64,000 nt of DNA from assembly GCA_019323015.1 (NCBI GenBank), contig JAHWHY010000005.1, positions 27,280 to 91,279 on the forward strand. Direction: 5' to 3'. This document shows, one piece after another, positions 25,286 to 34,027 of the stretch (position 1 is its first letter; each line of letters begins with the position of its first letter). The stretch comes from Candidatus Woesearchaeota archaeon. GTDB lineage: Archaea > Nanobdellota > Nanobdellia > Woesearchaeales > ARS49. The notes below the pieces were generated by a model. The model was not told the DNA's origin. It did not search any database and worked only from the letters and a program-made list of their open reading frames with translations. The position numbers and the translations under genes are program-made.

Positions 25286-25687
25286 TTATACCCTCCTGCC
25301 TCTTCTTCCGCCTTTTTTTCTGCAACCGCCGTGTGGCAAAGGGGTTACATCTTCTATTAGACCTATTCTTAAGCCCATTCTTGATAGTGCTCTTATTGCT
25401 GCTTGTGCTCCTGGTCCTGGGTTGTTTGGCCCGTTATGTCCGCCAGGTGCTCTTACTTTGACATGCAATCCTGTTAAGCCTTTGTCTAAGGCTTGTTCTG
25501 CAACTCTTTTTGCTGCAATCATTGCTGCAGTTGGGCTGTTTTCCATTCTATTTGATTTCACGACCATTCCTCCGGAAGCTACTGCCAAGGTTTCGCTTCC
25601 AGAGATGTCTGTTATGTGTATGATTGTATCGTTATAACTAGCGTAAATGTGAACTACTCCCCATCTTTCTGGTCTATGTTTTTTCAT
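25286..25687 (-). CDS. rps11: 30S ribosomal protein uS11
   Basis: 133 residues with HIYASYNDTIIHITDISG, APGGHNGPNNPGPGAQAAIR and the basic end GGCRKKGGRRGRRV, which identify uS11 of the small-subunit platform. The ATG overlaps the uS4 stop by 4 nt. Confidence 0.95.
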   Translation of the reverse strand: MKKHRPERWGVVHIYASYNDTIIHITDISGSETLAVASGGMVVKSNRMENSPTAAMIAAKRVAEQALDKGLTGLHVKVRAPGGHNGPNNPGPGAQAAIRALSRMGLRIGLIEDVTPLPHGGCRKKGGRRGRRV

Positions 25688-26316
25688 TTTCTAGGCTCTT
25701 GTTTTTTTGCAGATTTTTTGAATGCTTTTTTAGTTCTTTTTTTCTTTTTGACTTTCTTTGTTTTCTTGTCTTCTGCTTTCTCTTCTGTTTCTTCTGGTTT
25801 CTTCTCTATCTGCCTCTCTGGGTGTTCTGGATTTGAGAGTGCTGATGCTTCTACAAATGTTATTGTTGGTTCTTCTTCTGTCTTTACAATGTATCCTGGT
25901 GCTTTGATTTGTTTTCCACCAACAAGAATGTGCGCGTGTGATATGTATTGTCTTGCCTGTCTCATGCTGTTTGCAAGCCCTTTTCTGTAGACAATTGTTT
26001 GAAGTCTTCTTTCTAAGATGTCTTTTATTGTAAGGCTCAGCACTGCTTCTGTATCTGCTCCTGCTGAGATAAGTCCTAGTTTTTGCAGTCTTTCTAATAG
26101 TTGTTTTTTCTCTTTTTCAGCCTGTTCTCCCTGCAGTGCTACCAGTCTTTTTGCTTGTTTTGCAAAGTTTTTGAGTTTAGAATTATGCTTCCAGATTTCG
26201 CTTTTGTTTTTCAGGCCGTATTCTTTTTTTAGGGCTTTCTCTTCGTCAATCCTTGCTTTTTGCCAGGGATGTCCTGGTCCGCTGAATTTTCTTCTTAGTT
26301 TTCTTGGAGCTCCCAT
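25684..26316 (-). CDS. rps4: 30S ribosomal protein uS4
   Basis: 210 residues. The start GAPRKLRRKFSGPGHPWQKAR and the S4 RNA-binding domain (SMRQARQYISHAHILVGGK) identify archaeal uS4. The C-terminal 45 residues form a Glu/Lys-rich tail (about residues 165-210) longer than usual. It lies between uS13 and uS11. Confidence 0.95.
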   Translation of the reverse strand: MGAPRKLRRKFSGPGHPWQKARIDEEKALKKEYGLKNKSEIWKHNSKLKNFAKQAKRLVALQGEQAEKEKKQLLERLQKLGLISAGADTEAVLSLTIKDILERRLQTIVYRKGLANSMRQARQYISHAHILVGGKQIKAPGYIVKTEEEPTITFVEASALSNPEHPERQIEKKPEETEEKAEDKKTKKVKKKKRTKKAFKKSAKKQEPRK

Positions 26317-26318
26317 TT

Positions 26319-26792
26319 TTACTTACCGCCTTTCTTTCCTACTTTCTTTTTCTGGACTCCTTTTACTTTTCCTTTGTTTGGCCTGAAGTTGCTTCTTGTT
26401 CTCTGGCCTCTTACTGGAAGTCCGAACATGTGTCTTGTTCCTCTGTAGCTCTTTATTTTCTTCATCTGTTTGATATCATTATCGATTGTGAATTTTAGGT
26501 CTCCTGTTGACAGGTGCTTATCTTCGCCTGTGTCCATGTCTTTTCTTCTGTTCACCATCCATACAGGAAAGTTATGCTTTAGAGGTTCTTTGATTACCGC
26601 TTCTATCTTTTTTATTTCATCGTCAGAAAGAGCTCCTGCTTTTTTGGCCGGGTCTATTTTTGTCATCTTGCAGATTGCATTTGCAAACATGATTCCCACG
26701 CCTTTTACTCTCTTTAGTCCATAGAGTATCTGTTGCGTTCCTTTCATGTCTGTGTTTGCGATACGTACTAAGTGTTTTAGTTCTTCAGCCAT
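26319..26792 (-). CDS. rps13: 30S ribosomal protein uS13
   Basis: 157 residues with LVRIANTDMKG, GLKRVKGVG and the conserved SYRGTRHMFGLPVRGQRTRS, which identify uS13. It is the first gene of the minus-strand operon uS13-uS4-uS11-rpoD-tRNA-Leu-eL18-uL13-uS9-rpoN. The C-terminus is Lys/Gly-rich. Confidence 0.95.
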   Translation of the reverse strand: MAEELKHLVRIANTDMKGTQQILYGLKRVKGVGIMFANAICKMTKIDPAKKAGALSDDEIKKIEAVIKEPLKHNFPVWMVNRRKDMDTGEDKHLSTGDLKFTIDNDIKQMKKIKSYRGTRHMFGLPVRGQRTRSNFRPNKGKVKGVQKKKVGKKGGK

Positions 26793-26895
26793 TATTTAAC
26801 CCCTGTTAGCTCGAGAGAATATAGCGTTTTGCAACCCTATTGCTCGCCTTTCGACTCGGGCTAATAAACCTCTGAAATCATGGTTTGTTTATAAA
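26793..26895 (-). promoter_or_regulatory. promoter and structured leader of the uS13 operon
   Basis: On the minus strand a TATA box (TTTATAAA, 26888-26895) is followed by a leader of about 70 nt. AGCCCGAG and CTCGAGCT in that leader can pair with one mismatch, enclosing a GC-rich segment, before GGGGTTAAATA and the ATG. This could be a ribosomal-protein binding site, but no known consensus was matched. Confidence 0.4.
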
Positions 26896-26916
26896 GGTTA
26901 CGGATATAGAGTTACT

Positions 26917-26925
26917 TTTATAAAC
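26917..26925 (+). promoter_or_regulatory. TATA box for tRNA-His
   Basis: TTTTATAAA lies about 29 nt before the tRNA-His gene, back to back with the uS13 operon promoter. Confidence 0.6.
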
Positions 26926-26949
26926 AAAATACAATTTAAGGCCCAATAT

Positions 26950-27021
26950 GGCGACAGTGGCGTAATGGTAGCGTAGAGGACTGTGGATCCTCTGGCCCGG
27001 GTTCGATTCCCGGCTGTCGCC
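26950..27021 (+). tRNA. tRNA-His(GTG)
   Basis: Acceptor GCGACAG/CTGTCGC plus an extra encoded G-1 (26950) opposite C73 (27021), the histidine identity pair. The anticodon stem GAGGA/TCCTC holds loop CTGTGGA (anticodon GTG), and the T-loop is TTCGATT. No intron. Confidence 0.95.
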
Positions 27022-27022
27022 C

Positions 27023-27544
27023 TTAACTACTCAATGCCCTTCTTTTCATTGCTAGTCTGTATTCTGAGAATAAGTATGGCAGGATGAATGCTAGTGCGTA
27101 TGTTGCGCTGATTATTATTGGGTCATGTGCAGGTGTTGCTACCTCTAATAAAAGCTCTAGTCTGTTTGTGAATGTTGTTATTATATAAACATTGATCAAT
27201 GCTAATGCAACTATCAATAATATTGGGATGATGTGTTTTTTTGCCTCTATTTTCTGTATCTCTCTCATGATTGAGTTTATCAGCATCCCAAATGCAAAGC
27301 CGATAATAAACAATACCGCAAACAGGTAAAATCCAGTCAATATAAGCATGAATGGAACTAACACTACAGAAAGCACGAAATTGCCGAATATAGATATTAC
27401 CAAGAATACCCAGTAAACAATCTCATCTAGAAATCTTACTCTTGATGATTTTTTCTCTCTGCCTCTTGAAATTATCCCTAGAACTCTTTCTTTTTCTTCA
27501 GAAGACCAAGGCTTTTGTGCTACTGCCTCTTTTAGTGATTCCAT
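27023..27544 (-). CDS. four-helix membrane protein, unknown function
   Basis: 173 residues with a charged N-terminal 38 residues (KPWSSEEKERVLGIISRG) and about four hydrophobic helices between residues 40 and 165. It lies two bases from the converging tRNA-His gene and 1 nt after the upstream hypothetical gene's end, in a probable operon with the NAC protein. No family is recognised. Confidence 0.65.
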   Translation of the reverse strand: MESLKEAVAQKPWSSEEKERVLGIISRGREKKSSRVRFLDEIVYWVFLVISIFGNFVLSVVLVPFMLILTGFYLFAVLFIIGFAFGMLINSIMREIQKIEAKKHIIPILLIVALALINVYIITTFTNRLELLLEVATPAHDPIIISATYALAFILPYLFSEYRLAMKRRALSS

Positions 27545-27545
27545 T

Positions 27546-28034
27546 TTAACTTTTCTTTATTTCTACTATGTCTTCAACGCAACTTATAAATTCTTTGGTT
27601 TTTCTGAAATAGTCTCCTATGATGTCTATTGTTATTTCTGCATCTCCTTCATCGACTTTTGCAGTCATTGTGACGTGTCTTCTGTATTCCCTGTCTTTGT
27701 CAAACTTTGCTTTGTCGATTTTTCTTAGGAGTATGAAGAAATTCTGGAAGTCGCAGACATTTTTGTCGTCTTTATAGACTTTCTTGATTGTCTCTGCCTT
27801 GACTAAAGGTATTTTTGGCACAGAATCTATTTTCTTGTTTAACTGTGCGTAATAGAGCAGTGCATCCATAGTATGATTAAATGCATTTATCAGCCGTTCT
27901 ATGACTGATTTGAGTACATCTACCGTTCTTGTGTATTTTAAAGTAACATGAAATAAGTGGTCTGCTCTGTTTACCTCTTGTTTTGCATTAATAAGAGATT
28001 CTTTTATCTGTTCTTTAAGCAGTTCTTTGCTCAT
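27546..28034 (-). CDS. helical protein of unknown function
   Basis: 162 residues, mostly alpha-helical, with a His-rich opening (ADHLFHVTLKYTRTVDVLK) reminiscent of HEPN-like four-helix proteins, followed by a beta-type C-terminal half (TMTAKVDEGDAEITIDI). No HEPN catalytic RxxxxH was found. The ATG overlaps the NAC stop by 4 nt, suggesting co-production with that chaperone. The similarity is too weak for a family call. Confidence 0.55.
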   Translation of the reverse strand: MSKELLKEQIKESLINAKQEVNRADHLFHVTLKYTRTVDVLKSVIERLINAFNHTMDALLYYAQLNKKIDSVPKIPLVKAETIKKVYKDDKNVCDFQNFFILLRKIDKAKFDKDREYRRHVTMTAKVDEGDAEITIDIIGDYFRKTKEFISCVEDIVEIKKS

Positions 28035-28363
28035 TCTTCCCCTTTTAGGTCGAGTATTGCTGCGGCAATATCGCCTTTGTGTTTTTTGATTGCTTCCATG
28101 GCAGCGTCTTTATCTACGCCTGCCTGGTCTGCCACTGTCTGCACATCTTCTTCAGATATCTCTGGTTCTGTGCTTAGGGCTCTTTCTTCTGGTGTTCCTA
28201 TTACCTGGAAAGTTTCCTGCCCCATCATGTTCACTTTAGCAACCTGCGGGTTTGCAAACACTAATTCCTTGTCTTCTAGTCTTATGATTACTTCTTTGGC
28301 ATCCAGCTCAGTCTGCTGGATTCCCATTCTCTTCATGGCTTTTGCCATGCTTCTAGAATTCAT
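28031..28363 (-). CDS. nac: nascent polypeptide-associated complex protein
   Basis: 110 residues. The NAC beta-barrel region (DAKEVIIRLEDKELVFANPQV...TFQVIG) is followed by a C-terminal UBA-like domain (ISEEDVQTVADQAGVDKDAAMEAIKKHKGDIAAAI). Archaeal NAC is a homodimer that binds nascent chains at the ribosome exit. The protein length and order of domains match the family. Confidence 0.9.
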   Translation of the reverse strand: MNSRSMAKAMKRMGIQQTELDAKEVIIRLEDKELVFANPQVAKVNMMGQETFQVIGTPEERALSTEPEISEEDVQTVADQAGVDKDAAMEAIKKHKGDIAAAILDLKGEE

Positions 28364-28419
28364 TCCTGGAATAATATACCTTCACCTCGTGAAAATTGTT
28401 TTAAACGCATTTTTTTGTT

Positions 28420-28593
28420 TTAAAGCCCTAAAAAGGAACTACCGTAAATGTGCAGAACTATTGTTATCAATACAACAATTACTGCCAGGATAATAACTGT
28501 TCCTGGCTTGAATTCTAATTTGCTTCTATAATCCTCAAAATATCGTGTTAATCCTGCCGTGCTTGTCGGCATCTGGACTTTTTTATCTGCCAT
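28420..28593 (-). CDS. secG: protein translocase subunit Sec61-beta (SecG-like)
   Basis: A 57-residue protein. It starts MADKKVQMPTSTAGLTRYFE, continues DYRSKLEFKPGTVII and then has a single C-terminal membrane helix (about residues 31-50), the exact plan of archaeal Sec-beta. It belongs to the SecYE-beta channel in the cytoplasmic membrane. It stands alone between NAC and the RNase P RNA. Confidence 0.9.
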   Translation of the reverse strand: MADKKVQMPTSTAGLTRYFEDYRSKLEFKPGTVIILAVIVVLITIVLHIYGSSFLGL

Positions 28594-28660
28594 TTGTATA
28601 GGTATCTCCTGTAATTATAAAAAAGTTTGGTTTATTTGTCTCACGAATCTTAAATAAAGT

Positions 28661-29005
28661 AAGGATGGGTAAGCATAAGCTGCCTTTTGTCAGCCTCCAA
28701 AGCATTGATATTGTAACAACGCTGACAGTTTTACCTGTCTGGGCAGGCTGTGTGGCATTTTACTTAGCGCACATTTGTGCTTGCACCGACCAGTCCTATC
28801 CGTTTCAACGCATCCCTTAAGCAAACTCAGCTGGTTAACTTGCAACTGTCGCCAGCGCTTCGCAGCCTCATAGCGAATAAGGGCCGTTTCGTTTCTGTGA
28901 TGTTGCCATCCATTGCTGGATCTTTCTTTCGAAAGTGGCCTTTTTAGTGGTGGGCAGACTTTCCTCAGTTCAAAGAACCGAAAGCCACGTGCTTTCCCAA
29001 CCCAA
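28661..29005 (-). ncRNA. rnpB: RNase P RNA
   Basis: Read on the minus strand the RNA opens with GGGTTGGG (pairs with CCCATCC at the 3' end as P1). It has the conserved CTGAGGAAAGTCTGCCCACC (28948-28967), ACAGAAACGAAACGGCC (near 28883-28899), a GGATGCGTTGAAACGG block, and a 3' part with GGCAGCTTATGC. These are the conserved regions of type A RNase P RNA, which cuts tRNA 5' leaders. A TATA-like ATTTAAATAC lies about 25 nt upstream. End points are approximate. Confidence 0.9.
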
Positions 29006-29162
29006 CATATAGTAGTGCTTCTTAGTATTTAAATGTATCTATAATACAGCCTTGAAAATAGGCATAGAACGCTTAAAATGCTTGAATTTAAGGGTTTCGG
29101 CCGTTCTAAAGCCAGTTTAACACTCTTTTATTATTCACTTAAGAGTGGTGAAAAAACGAAAG

Positions 29163-29170
29163 GTTTATAA
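29163..29170 (+). promoter_or_regulatory. TATA box for the gene at 29215
   Basis: TTTATAAA about 45-50 nt before the ATG, giving a leader of roughly 20-25 nt that ends in GGGGTGAAG. Confidence 0.5.
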
Positions 29171-29214
29171 AGGGGTAAACCATAATAGAGTATATTCGGG
29201 GTGAAGACAATACA

Positions 29215-30477
29215 ATGGGAATATTTAATCGTTTAAAGCGAGCCTGGGAAATTTGGCAGGAAGTTGTAGAAGAAAGAAAACGTAGAGAAAAAGAAGAAGC
29301 TGCTAAAAATACCCCAGATAAGTTTAAGAAATGCCAAGATGCAATGATGCAGCGTATAAATCTGTCTCTGCAGTACAGGGCTGCAATAAAAAAAATAGAA
29401 CAAGACGCAAAAAAAGGAGATCTTGCTTCAGTTATTTCTGGCATAGAAAACGTGGTTAATAATACTGAAGATATACCAAAAAAAGATGAATTGTCTGCTG
29501 AAGAAATCAAGAACGCGCTTTACACTGCTGGCAAAAATCAAGCAGCTATTGTTTATGCAAAGCACGGCGTTGATCCAGTGAATCTTGCTTTTATTGTTCA
29601 CGGCATTGCAAAAAATCAGGAAAAATTACTGGATGAAAAACTGGATTATGAAGACTGCATGGCTTCTATGCACCAGCACATGATTGGTCTTGCAAAAACA
29701 TATCTTAGAAGTGTTAGAGGAAAGCCAAATAGTGCTTCTGAATTGCTTTCTGCTATGCAGAGAGCTGAACAGATTCTTGAATTAGCAAATTACACTCCTG
29801 AAGATAAACAAGCTCATACCATAGAGCTTAACAAGCTTTTGGTTGGTGCTCTTCTGCCAAACCTTAAGGCGCTTGCACACAAAGGTCTTATTTCAGAGTT
29901 TGATGATATTTCTGCTAAAGTTTGTGAAGCAATGGATGCTTCCCAGACTCCTGCTGAGATGCAGGGAAAAATTAAAGGTTTGCTGAATATTTATCTGGGA
30001 AAATGTTATAACGCGCATTTCGTAAATCACGCGAATGCATTTACACTCGGGGTTATCTCTTTAGAAGATCTGGAAAAGATTACTAGAGCGCATAATGGCT
30101 TTTTTGCAAGAACAAATATTTCTAGAGAAGATATTGAGAAAAACAGGCTGCATCCTGTTGCGCGTTTGAATTCTAATTCATACAGGATTGGAATTAATCA
30201 GTTGCTTTACTTGGTTGATCCTGCTTCTAGAAATGGAAATCCTATTCCTCCTGAAAAAGAAGCAAGAGAGCTAGCAGATAAAATTAAAATTTACTTGAAA
30301 AAAGCAGAATTAAAGCCAGTAGAAAGAAAAGGAGTAATTAAAGCTTTGAAAAGAATTGATTCTTTCTATAATGGACACAGTACTGGACAAAACTTAAGGG
30401 GCAGAGATGACAGAAATCAGATGTATACAAATCCGCTCTATGACAGAAGAGCAAGACTTGCTAAGAAGCACAGATGA
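29215..30477 (+). CDS. large helical protein of unknown function
   Basis: 420 residues, nearly all alpha-helical by pattern. The N-terminus (FNRLKRAWEIWQEVVEERKRREKEEAAK) is a basic amphipathic helix. The C-terminal 60 residues are Lys/Arg-rich with a Gly/Asn/Asp-rich linker before YTNPLYDRRARLAKKHR. There is no signal peptide, membrane segment or catalytic motif that I recognise. It has its own promoter, and its end overlaps the convergent methyltransferase gene by 17 nt. Confidence 0.6.
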   Translation: MGIFNRLKRAWEIWQEVVEERKRREKEEAAKNTPDKFKKCQDAMMQRINLSLQYRAAIKKIEQDAKKGDLASVISGIENVVNNTEDIPKKDELSAEEIKNALYTAGKNQAAIVYAKHGVDPVNLAFIVHGIAKNQEKLLDEKLDYEDCMASMHQHMIGLAKTYLRSVRGKPNSASELLSAMQRAEQILELANYTPEDKQAHTIELNKLLVGALLPNLKALAHKGLISEFDDISAKVCEAMDASQTPAEMQGKIKGLLNIYLGKCYNAHFVNHANAFTLGVISLEDLEKITRAHNGFFARTNISREDIEKNRLHPVARLNSNSYRIGINQLLYLVDPASRNGNPIPPEKEARELADKIKIYLKKAELKPVERKGVIKALKRIDSFYNGHSTGQNLRGRDDRNQMYTNPLYDRRARLAKKHR

Positions 30478-31462
30478 AAGTTAGGATTTTCCATTCTTCC
30501 TTTCCTATGTTGATGTTTCGTTCTTCTTTTAGCTCTAATTTGTTTTCTTTTGCTTTTTGTTCAAGAAGTTCTTTTCTGTGCGGCCTTACTAATAACACGA
30601 TTTTTCCTTTTTTATTGAGTATGAACTCTGCATTATAGAAAAATTCTCTGTATATTTCTTTTACTTTTGCTTCAGATAGCTTTGCTAGCTGCGGCATCAG
30701 TGTTGCTATGCAGTCTACAGAGTTTTCTTTAAACTTTAATTCTAAATCATTGGTTTGTATTTTTGCAAAGTTTATGTTTTTGTTCACTCCTGCTATTTTT
30801 GCGTTTTTCTTTGATGCATTCACACTTGTTATTTTCATGTCTATTGCATTTATCTCTGTTTTAACTTTTTTGATGTCATCAAACTCTTCTAGATTCACAT
30901 CAAATAGTTTCAAGAAGTTGAACTTTTCTTTCTTGTAGTAATGTGGCGATATATTTAATGCATAAAGTGCTGCCTCTATTGGTACTATCCCGTCTCTGCA
31001 GTATGGATCTATCAGTCTTTTGTCAGCAGAATATCCTGATAATCTGACTAGTGCATATGCTATGTTTCCTTTGATGCTTTCAGAGCCTAGAAAAATTCTG
31101 TAATCTCTTTTTGCAAGGTCTTCTCCTGTCAGGTCTATTCCGCAGTATTCTTCATTTATTGCATAGAACTCTACATCTGGATTTTTGAGGTCTACTTTTC
31201 CTTTTATTTGGTGTTTTTCTGTAAATTCTGTTTTTCCTCTTATTGCAAATGTCTTTCCTTTGATCCATTCTTCAGGATTATCAATAAGCAATAAAACTTT
31301 TGTTATTGCTCTTGCCAGGTAGCAGATTTTTATTATCTCTTTTTGTTCTGCCTCAAATATCAAGAATCCGTCGTGAATTTCAGCTTTTTTGTTTATCAGT
31401 TCTTTTATTTCTTTTGCAGAGATGTCTTCTAGGCCTTTGTTGGTGAGAACTATTGTTTTCAT
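30461..31462 (-). CDS. THUMP-type RNA methyltransferase family protein, diverged
   Basis: 333 residues. An N-terminal THUMP/ferredoxin-like RNA-binding region is followed by a Rossmann methyltransferase domain with motif I DPYCRDGIVPIEAA (about residues 162-175), as in Trm11/Trm14-type tRNA guanine-N2 methyltransferases. The catalytic (D/N)PPY motif IV expected near residue 258 instead reads LMPQLAKL, so amino-methylation by the usual mechanism is doubtful. The ATG shares one base with the gyrA stop (TAATG). Confidence 0.75.
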   Translation of the reverse strand: MKTIVLTNKGLEDISAKEIKELINKKAEIHDGFLIFEAEQKEIIKICYLARAITKVLLLIDNPEEWIKGKTFAIRGKTEFTEKHQIKGKVDLKNPDVEFYAINEEYCGIDLTGEDLAKRDYRIFLGSESIKGNIAYALVRLSGYSADKRLIDPYCRDGIVPIEAALYALNISPHYYKKEKFNFLKLFDVNLEEFDDIKKVKTEINAIDMKITSVNASKKNAKIAGVNKNINFAKIQTNDLELKFKENSVDCIATLMPQLAKLSEAKVKEIYREFFYNAEFILNKKGKIVLLVRPHRKELLEQKAKENKLELKEERNINIGKEEWKILTFICAS

Positions 31463-33903
31463 TAGATTTCTTCTTTTGCTATTTTTGCTGCTGCAACTAG
31501 TTTGTCTTGGTTTTCTAGTCTCATCACTCTGACTCCTTGTGTTGCTCTGCCCACTATGCTTATTCCTTTTGCAGCTGTTCTTATGACTATGCCTTGCTGG
31601 CTTATCAGGATTATTTCATCGTCTTCTTTTACGCTCTTTATTGCCACTGCTTTGCCGTTTTTGTCTGTCACTTTGATGTTTATTACTCCTACTCCGCCTC
31701 TGCTGATTAGTCTGTAGTCTGATATTGGTGTTCTTTTGCCATATCCTTTCTCTGTTACTGTCAGTAGCGTCTTGTTTTCTTCTGCAACAACTGCTCCGAT
31801 TACATTGTCGTCTTTCTTTAGTTTTATTCCTATTACTCCTCTTGCTGTTCTTCCCATTGACCTTACGTCTTTTTCATCAAAGTGTACTGCCATTCCTTGC
31901 TCTGTTGCAATTATGATTTTTTTGTTGCCGTCTGTCCAGTCTACATGGATTAGTTCGTCATCATCTGTCAAGCCTATTGCTCTTATTCCGCCTTTTCTTG
32001 GTTTTGAGAACTCATCCAGGCTTGTTTTCTTTACTGTTCCTTTTTTTGTTACAAAGAATAGGTATTGGTCTTTTTTGAATTCTCTTATTGGTATGCAGGC
32101 GGTTATTTTTTCTGTTTTTTCCATCTCTAGCATATTTACTATAGCAGTTCCTTTTGCATATCTTCCTGCTTCTGGTATTTGATAGACCTTTATCCAGCGT
32201 ATTTTTCCTTTGTTTGTAAAGCTTAATAGGTAGTCATGTGTGTTTGCTGTGAATATTTCTTCTACAAAGTCTGTCTCTTTTGTTTCCATTCCTATGACTC
32301 CTCTGCCTCCTCTTTTCTGCTGCTTGTATGCATCCAGCGGCTGTCTCTTGATGTAGCCTGCGTGTGTCAGCGTCACAACTGTCTCTTCTGGCTTGATTAG
32401 TTCTTCTTCTTCGAATTTTTGCGCTTCTGCTGCAATTATCTGTGTTCTTCTTTCATCGCCGTATTGCTCTTTTAACTGTATTAGTTCTTTCTTGATTATT
32501 CCTAGTATTTTTTCTTCGCTCTCTAGTATTTCTTTTAGTTCTTTGATTAATTGCAGTAGTTTTTTGTGGTCTTCTCTTATTTTTTCCTGCTCCAGGCCTG
32601 TTAATCTCTGTAATTTCATGTCTAAAATTGCTTGTGCTTGTTTTTCTGACAGTTTGTAATCTTCAATTAGTCCTTGTTTTGCTTCTTTTGCTGATTTTGC
32701 TTCCTTGATTAGCTTGATTACAGGATCAATATTATCCAAAGCAATTATTAATCCTTCCAGTATGTGTGCTTTATCTGTTGCTTGTTTTAGTTCATACTCT
32801 GTTCTTTTTCTTACAACTATTCTTCTGTGTTTTATGAATTCCTGAAGAATTTGTTTTAGGTTTAGTGTTTTTGGTTCATTGTCAACCAGAGCAATCATGA
32901 TTATTCCAAATGTTGTCTGCAGTCTTGTGTGCTTTAGTAATTGGTTTTGCACTATGTCTGTATTTGCTCCCTGTCTTAGCTCAATTACTATTCGCATTCC
33001 CTCTCTGTCTGATTCATCTCTTAAGTCTGATATGCCTTGTATTTTTTTGTCTCTCACTAGTCTTGCGATTTCTTCTATTAATTGTGATTTGTTTACCTGG
33101 TATGGTATCTCTGTGATGATTAATCTTGTTCTTTTCTTGACTTCTTCTACCTGTATTTTTGCTTTTACTCTTACTTTTCCTCTTCCTGTCTTGTATGCTT
33201 CTTTTATGCCTGTGCTTCCTTGTATGATTCCTCCTGTTGGGAAGTCTGGTCCTTTGATTGTTGTGATTAGTTCTTCTGGTTCTATGCTTGGATGATCTAT
33301 AATTTTTATTGCTCCGTCACACACCTCTGGAAGGTTGTGCGGCGGTATGTTTGTTGCCATTCCTACTGCGATTCCAGAGCTTCCATTGATTAGCAAGTTT
33401 GGTACTTTTGATGGCAGTACAGATGGTTCTGTTAAGCTTCCGTCAAAGTTTGGCACGAATAAAACTGTTTCTTTGTCTAGGTCTTGCAGCATCTCTTCGC
33501 TTAGCTTGTTTAGCCTTGCCTCTGTATACCTCATTGCTGCTGCAGAATCACCGTCTACTGAGCCGAAATTACCTTGCCCCTGCACTAATGGATATCTTAG
33601 TGAGAAGTCTTGCGCCATTCTAACCATTGAATCATATACTGCTGTGTCGCCGTGTGGGTGGTATTTTCCTAATACTTCTCCTACGATTCTTGCTGATTTC
33701 TTGAATGGCTTGTTGTGCAGCATGCCCATCTCATTCATTGCATAAAGAATTCTTCTGTGTACTGGCTTTAATCCGTCTCTCACATCTGGCAATGCCCTTG
33801 ATACTATGACGCTCATGGCATAGCCTAAGAAAGACTGCTGCATCTCATCCTCAATCACTCTAGGCATGATTCTTTCTTCTGTCTTGTCTTCAACTGCATC
33901 CAT
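31462..33903 (-). CDS. gyrA: DNA gyrase subunit A
   Basis: 813 residues. The breakage-reunion domain has PDVRDGLKPVHRRILYAM, YHPHGDTAVYDSMVRMAQ and the catalytic Tyr126 in AAMRYTEARL. The C-terminal pinwheel domain carries the GyrA box as QQKRGGRGVIG, so this is gyrase rather than topoisomerase IV. The position equivalent to E. coli Ser83 is Thr87. The ATG at 33903 is chosen over a GTG three codons upstream. gyrB is not in this window. Archaeal gyrases are regarded as bacterial acquisitions. Confidence 0.95.
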   Translation of the reverse strand: MDAVEDKTEERIMPRVIEDEMQQSFLGYAMSVIVSRALPDVRDGLKPVHRRILYAMNEMGMLHNKPFKKSARIVGEVLGKYHPHGDTAVYDSMVRMAQDFSLRYPLVQGQGNFGSVDGDSAAAMRYTEARLNKLSEEMLQDLDKETVLFVPNFDGSLTEPSVLPSKVPNLLINGSSGIAVGMATNIPPHNLPEVCDGAIKIIDHPSIEPEELITTIKGPDFPTGGIIQGSTGIKEAYKTGRGKVRVKAKIQVEEVKKRTRLIITEIPYQVNKSQLIEEIARLVRDKKIQGISDLRDESDREGMRIVIELRQGANTDIVQNQLLKHTRLQTTFGIIMIALVDNEPKTLNLKQILQEFIKHRRIVVRKRTEYELKQATDKAHILEGLIIALDNIDPVIKLIKEAKSAKEAKQGLIEDYKLSEKQAQAILDMKLQRLTGLEQEKIREDHKKLLQLIKELKEILESEEKILGIIKKELIQLKEQYGDERRTQIIAAEAQKFEEEELIKPEETVVTLTHAGYIKRQPLDAYKQQKRGGRGVIGMETKETDFVEEIFTANTHDYLLSFTNKGKIRWIKVYQIPEAGRYAKGTAIVNMLEMEKTEKITACIPIREFKKDQYLFFVTKKGTVKKTSLDEFSKPRKGGIRAIGLTDDDELIHVDWTDGNKKIIIATEQGMAVHFDEKDVRSMGRTARGVIGIKLKKDDNVIGAVVAEENKTLLTVTEKGYGKRTPISDYRLISRGGVGVINIKVTDKNGKAVAIKSVKEDDEIILISQQGIVIRTAAKGISIVGRATQGVRVMRLENQDKLVAAAKIAKEEI

Positions 33904-34027
33904 TTTTAGCACGAGAAATTAGTTTTTCTCTATAACTTTGAAAAGGATGTTCCTTTATAAACCTTTTGCTTGAATTCTTGGGTTAGAAGGGCTGTATTGG
34001 TTGAATTCAAGGGTTTGACTTAGTCGA

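Noticed and set aside
33970..34015. GAATTCAAGGGTTT-like strings that recur loosely near 9390 and 29090
   Set aside because: The copies share only about 10-12 bases with mismatches and no common context, so a repeat family is not supported.
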